Source of the DNA: Candidatus Saccharibacteria bacterium UBA2866
GTDB lineage: Bacteria > Patescibacteriota > Saccharimonadia > Saccharimonadales > Saccharimonadaceae
Length of the DNA: 5,912 nt
Direction: 5' to 3'
Assembly (NCBI GenBank): GCA_002350545.1
Contig: DEEY01000024.1
Coordinates: forward strand, 100,917-106,828
In this document: positions 4,186 through 5,912 of the stretch, piece after piece
Layout of the letters: each line of letters starts with the position of its first letter
Numbering within the stretch: the first letter of the stretch is position 1
The notes under the pieces: model-generated
Told to the model about the DNA's origin: nothing
Seen by the model: the letters and a program-made list of their open reading frames with translations, nothing else
Database searches by the model: none
Position numbers and translations under genes: made by a program

Positions 4186-5325
4186 ATGAATTTTGTTATA
4201 TTAGACGCCGAAACATTTAGGAAATTTGCCGAAAAATCCCCTTACAAATCCTTCACTCAAACCCCCGAAATTGCCAAACTCCGCGAGGAAAATGGCTGGG
4301 TAGCATATTATTTTGGTGTGGAAGCTGAAAGACCCTCTTCCGAGGACCGTAAGCTTGGGCGAGCGCCCTTGAGCGTGTCCGAGGAAGATGGGTCTTCAGC
4401 TTCCACGCACAACTTAATTGCTGCCGCCATGCTGATCGCAAAGCCCACATTTTTAGGCAAATCCACTTTCTATTGTCCTGGTGGCCCACTGATGGACTAC
4501 GAAGACACCGCACTTGTTAATTTTTTCATGCGGCATCTTAAGAAATATGCCAAAACCCACAACGGCTATACCATTCATATCGACCCCTATTATGAGTTGA
4601 TCGAACGTACTCGTGACGGCGAAATCAAAGAAGGTGGGTTTAACCATAAAAAGGGAATCAAGAATCTTAAGAAACTAGGATTTAGATCCATTAAATCCAC
4701 CATGCCAAGATATCTCTTCGTTCTAGACCTTAAAAACCGCACCGAAGACCAGCTTCTCGCCGACATGAAAAGAAACACTAGAAACCACGTCAGAAAAGCC
4801 GAAAAAATGGGAGTTACGGTCCGCGAATTGAAAAGGGAAGAGCTAAGTATTTTCAAACAAATCACCGAATCCACTAGTAATCGCCGACATTTTCAAGATC
4901 GCCCCCTCAGTTATTATCAAGACATGTACGACCTCTTCCATAAAAGAGGCGAAGTAAAATTCCTACTAGCCGAAGCTAACGGCATTCCGCTGTCGGCAGC
5001 TATGTTCATGCTTTATGGCGACGAGGTTATTTACCTTTATTCCGGTAGTGACGAACAGTACATGAAGGACTATAATGCCCAGTACGTCATCCAATGGTAT
5101 ATGATTAAATACGCAGCTAAGCACAAATTTAAAACTTACAACTTTTACGGCATCCAGGGTCTTCCAGACAAAACCAGCAAAGACTACGGCATCTACGATT
5201 TCAAAAAGGGTTTCACCTCTGAAGAAACCGGGCGCGTCGTCGAGCTTATTGGCAGCTACGAGCTCCCAGTAAACCAGCCCTTCTACCAACTCCATCACTT
5301 TCTTTCAAACCTTAAACATCGTTAA
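4186..5325 (+). CDS. FemAB-family peptidoglycan bridge aminoacyltransferase, copy 2, with an in-frame palindromic insert
   Basis: A 379-residue FemABX-family protein, a diverged paralogue of its upstream neighbour and presumably part of the same peptidoglycan bridge pathway; the second enzyme of such pairs often adds the next residue. Landmarks are an N-terminal FTQTPEIAKLREENGW, FYCPGGPLMDY, the basic AdMKRNTRNHVRKAEKMGV segment (about 197-212), VKFLLAEANGIPLSAAMFMLYGDEVIYLYSGSD, and YNFYGIQG (318-325) with YGIYDFKKGF. Residues about 44-75 are encoded by a family A palindromic element. They separate strand VAYYFGVEA from NLIAAAMLIA, which in relatives are joined by a short turn. Without it the protein would be about 350 residues, the ordinary family length. 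The insert sits in a predicted surface loop, so function is probably kept. The gene starts 1 nt after the upstream stop with a strong Shine-Dalgarno site. Confidence 0.92.
   Translation: MNFVILDAETFRKFAEKSPYKSFTQTPEIAKLREENGWVAYYFGVEAERPSSEDRKLGRAPLSVSEEDGSSASTHNLIAAAMLIAKPTFLGKSTFYCPGGPLMDYEDTALVNFFMRHLKKYAKTHNGYTIHIDPYYELIERTRDGEIKEGGFNHKKGIKNLKKLGFRSIKSTMPRYLFVLDLKNRTEDQLLADMKRNTRNHVRKAEKMGVTVRELKREELSIFKQITESTSNRRHFQDRPLSYYQDMYDLFHKRGEVKFLLAEANGIPLSAAMFMLYGDEVIYLYSGSDEQYMKDYNAQYVIQWYMIKYAAKHKFKTYNFYGIQGLPDKTSKDYGIYDFKKGFTSEETGRVVELIGSYELPVNQPFYQLHHFLSNLKHR
4316..4410. repeat. Family A palindromic element, complete copy in femAB copy 2
   Basis: The 62-bp core at 4332-4393 differs from the valS copy at three positions, all transitions. 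The tip hairpin is GGGC-GAGC-GCCC at 4357-4368. The outer arms differ completely from the valS copy: GTGTGGAAGCTGAAAGACCC (4316-4335) mirrors the reverse complement of 4390-4410 apart from small bulges, and weak similarity reaches about 4302. The gene runs on the opposite strand from valS, so the element is translated in the other orientation (PSSEDRKLGRAPLSVSEEDG), yet both readings share a PSS[ES]D...SEE[DG] pattern because of the palindrome. Confidence 0.92.
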
Positions 5326-5328
5326 TTG

Positions 5329-5337
5329 TGCTATAAT
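5329..5337 (+). promoter_or_regulatory. Extended -10 promoter of the ATPase gene, leaderless geometry
   Basis: TGC-TATAAT with 6 nt (CAGTCC) before ATG 5344, starting 3 nt after the stop of the second femAB gene. There is no Shine-Dalgarno site and no recognisable -35 at 17 nt. The ATPase gene therefore probably has its own transcription start even though it follows the femAB operon closely; no terminator is seen between them. Confidence 0.7.
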
Positions 5338-5343
5338 CAGTCC

Positions 5344-5912
5344 ATGAACTTAAACGGCCTAACAGAGGAGCAAGTCAAAGTCAAAATCGCCGAAGGCAAG
5401 GTTAATTACGCCCCCAAAAAAACTCAAAACACCATCAAGGGAATCGTTCTCAAAAGTACTCTCACGATCTTTAATCTTGTGAACCTCATTCTTGCCCTCA
5501 TGATTATCTCTGTTGGTGCCTATAAAAACCTCCTTTTTATTCTAGTTGCCATCGCAAACACTCTCATTAGTATCGTCAACGGTATTAGAGCCAAAAAAAC
5601 CGTCGACAAAATGCGTCTTCTCGCCGAAAAGCAGCCTACTGTTATCCGCAGTGGCAAAGCAATACAAATCAACCAAGAAGAAATCGTCGAAGGCGACCTC
5701 CTCATTTACTCACTGGGCGACCAAATTATTGTGGAGAGTCAAGTAGAAGAAGGAACTATTGAAGTCAACGAATCTTTTATTACTGGTGAGCAAAAAAATA
5801 TCGTCAAAAATCCCGGGGATCAGCTTATCTCAGGTTCGTTTGTAGTTTCTGGGACTTGTAAAGCCACCGCTACCGCTGTGGGCGCAGATAGTTTTATCAA
5901 CAAACTAGAAAA
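5344..5912 (+). CDS. P-type (HAD-IC family) cation-transporting ATPase, N-terminal part
   Basis: 189 codons are visible before the right edge. The protein opens with MNLNGLTEEQVKVKIAEGKVN, the short cytoplasmic cation_ATPase_N-like segment. Two hydrophobic helices follow (about residues 38-58 and 61-80), then a basic connection (RAKKTVDKMRLL) and the actuator domain with IVEGDLLIYSLGDQIIVE and the dephosphorylation loop TGE at 147-149. The phosphorylation site DKTGT and nucleotide-binding domain would lie beyond the window. No N-terminal metal-binding CxxC domain is present, so a copper or zinc pump is unlikely. It resembles the MgtA/Ca2+-like bacterial group, but the ion cannot be determined. 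The loop NESFITGEQKNI departs from the usual DESxLTGES-P. The start is ATG 5344 because the -10 geometry fits and no upstream in-frame start is better. Confidence 0.92.
   Translation, partial: MNLNGLTEEQVKVKIAEGKVNYAPKKTQNTIKGIVLKSTLTIFNLVNLILALMIISVGAYKNLLFILVAIANTLISIVNGIRAKKTVDKMRLLAEKQPTVIRSGKAIQINQEEIVEGDLLIYSLGDQIIVESQVEEGTIEVNESFITGEQKNIVKNPGDQLISGSFVVSGTCKATATAVGADSFINKLE

Noticed and set aside
1..4410. CRISPR array made of the repeated cores
   Set aside because: The copies are kilobases apart, within different genes, with no regular spacing or spacers.

Overview
The window looks like a chromosomal segment of a small-genome bacterium, most likely from the Patescibacteria/CPR radiation and possibly Saccharibacteria. 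The grounds are a divergent valyl-tRNA synthetase of CPR character, two tandem FemAB-type ligases, a MgtA-like P-type ATPase, AT-rich intergenic DNA, and several genes whose ATG sits where transcription should start. TGA closes two genes normally, which argues against the SR1/Gracilibacteria code. The lineage is judged from protein appearance only; no search was run.

Layout. Positions 1-2056 (minus strand) hold valS, lacking its C-terminus. A divergent intergenic region (2057-2169) carries promoters for both directions. Positions 2170-2757 (plus) encode a phage-like left-handed beta-helix protein, followed by a rho-independent terminator. Positions 2784-2990 (minus) encode a 68-residue protein that looks like the N-terminal piece of an IS1634/IS4-type transposase. 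A 282-bp intergenic region follows, with a canonical promoter and a stem-loop. Positions 3273-5325 (plus) are a two-gene femAB operon with 1 nt between the genes. From 5344 to the end runs the N-terminal third or less of a P-type ATPase.

The most remarkable content is a set of short palindromic elements inserted in frame inside protein-coding genes. A 62-bp core (family A) is complete at 1841-1902 in valS and at 4332-4393 in the second femAB gene, differing at only three positions. A third copy is cut by the window's left edge, again inside valS. A different palindromic insert (family B, 1191-1312) lies in the valS editing domain. So valS alone carries three inserts. Each complete element is bracketed by an outer inverted repeat that is unique to its site, and one of the two arms appears to be host coding sequence. 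This suggests that insertion creates an inverted duplicate of the target flank. The arrangement resembles Rickettsia palindromic elements in principle, but the sequences and the copy-specific stems are distinct as far as I can judge.

A second theme is expression. valS, the transposase-like gene, the first femAB gene and the ATPase gene each have a -10 box ending 6-7 nt before the ATG, which is the expected geometry for leaderless mRNAs. The downstream operon gene (femAB 2) and the phage-like gene instead have clear Shine-Dalgarno sequences.
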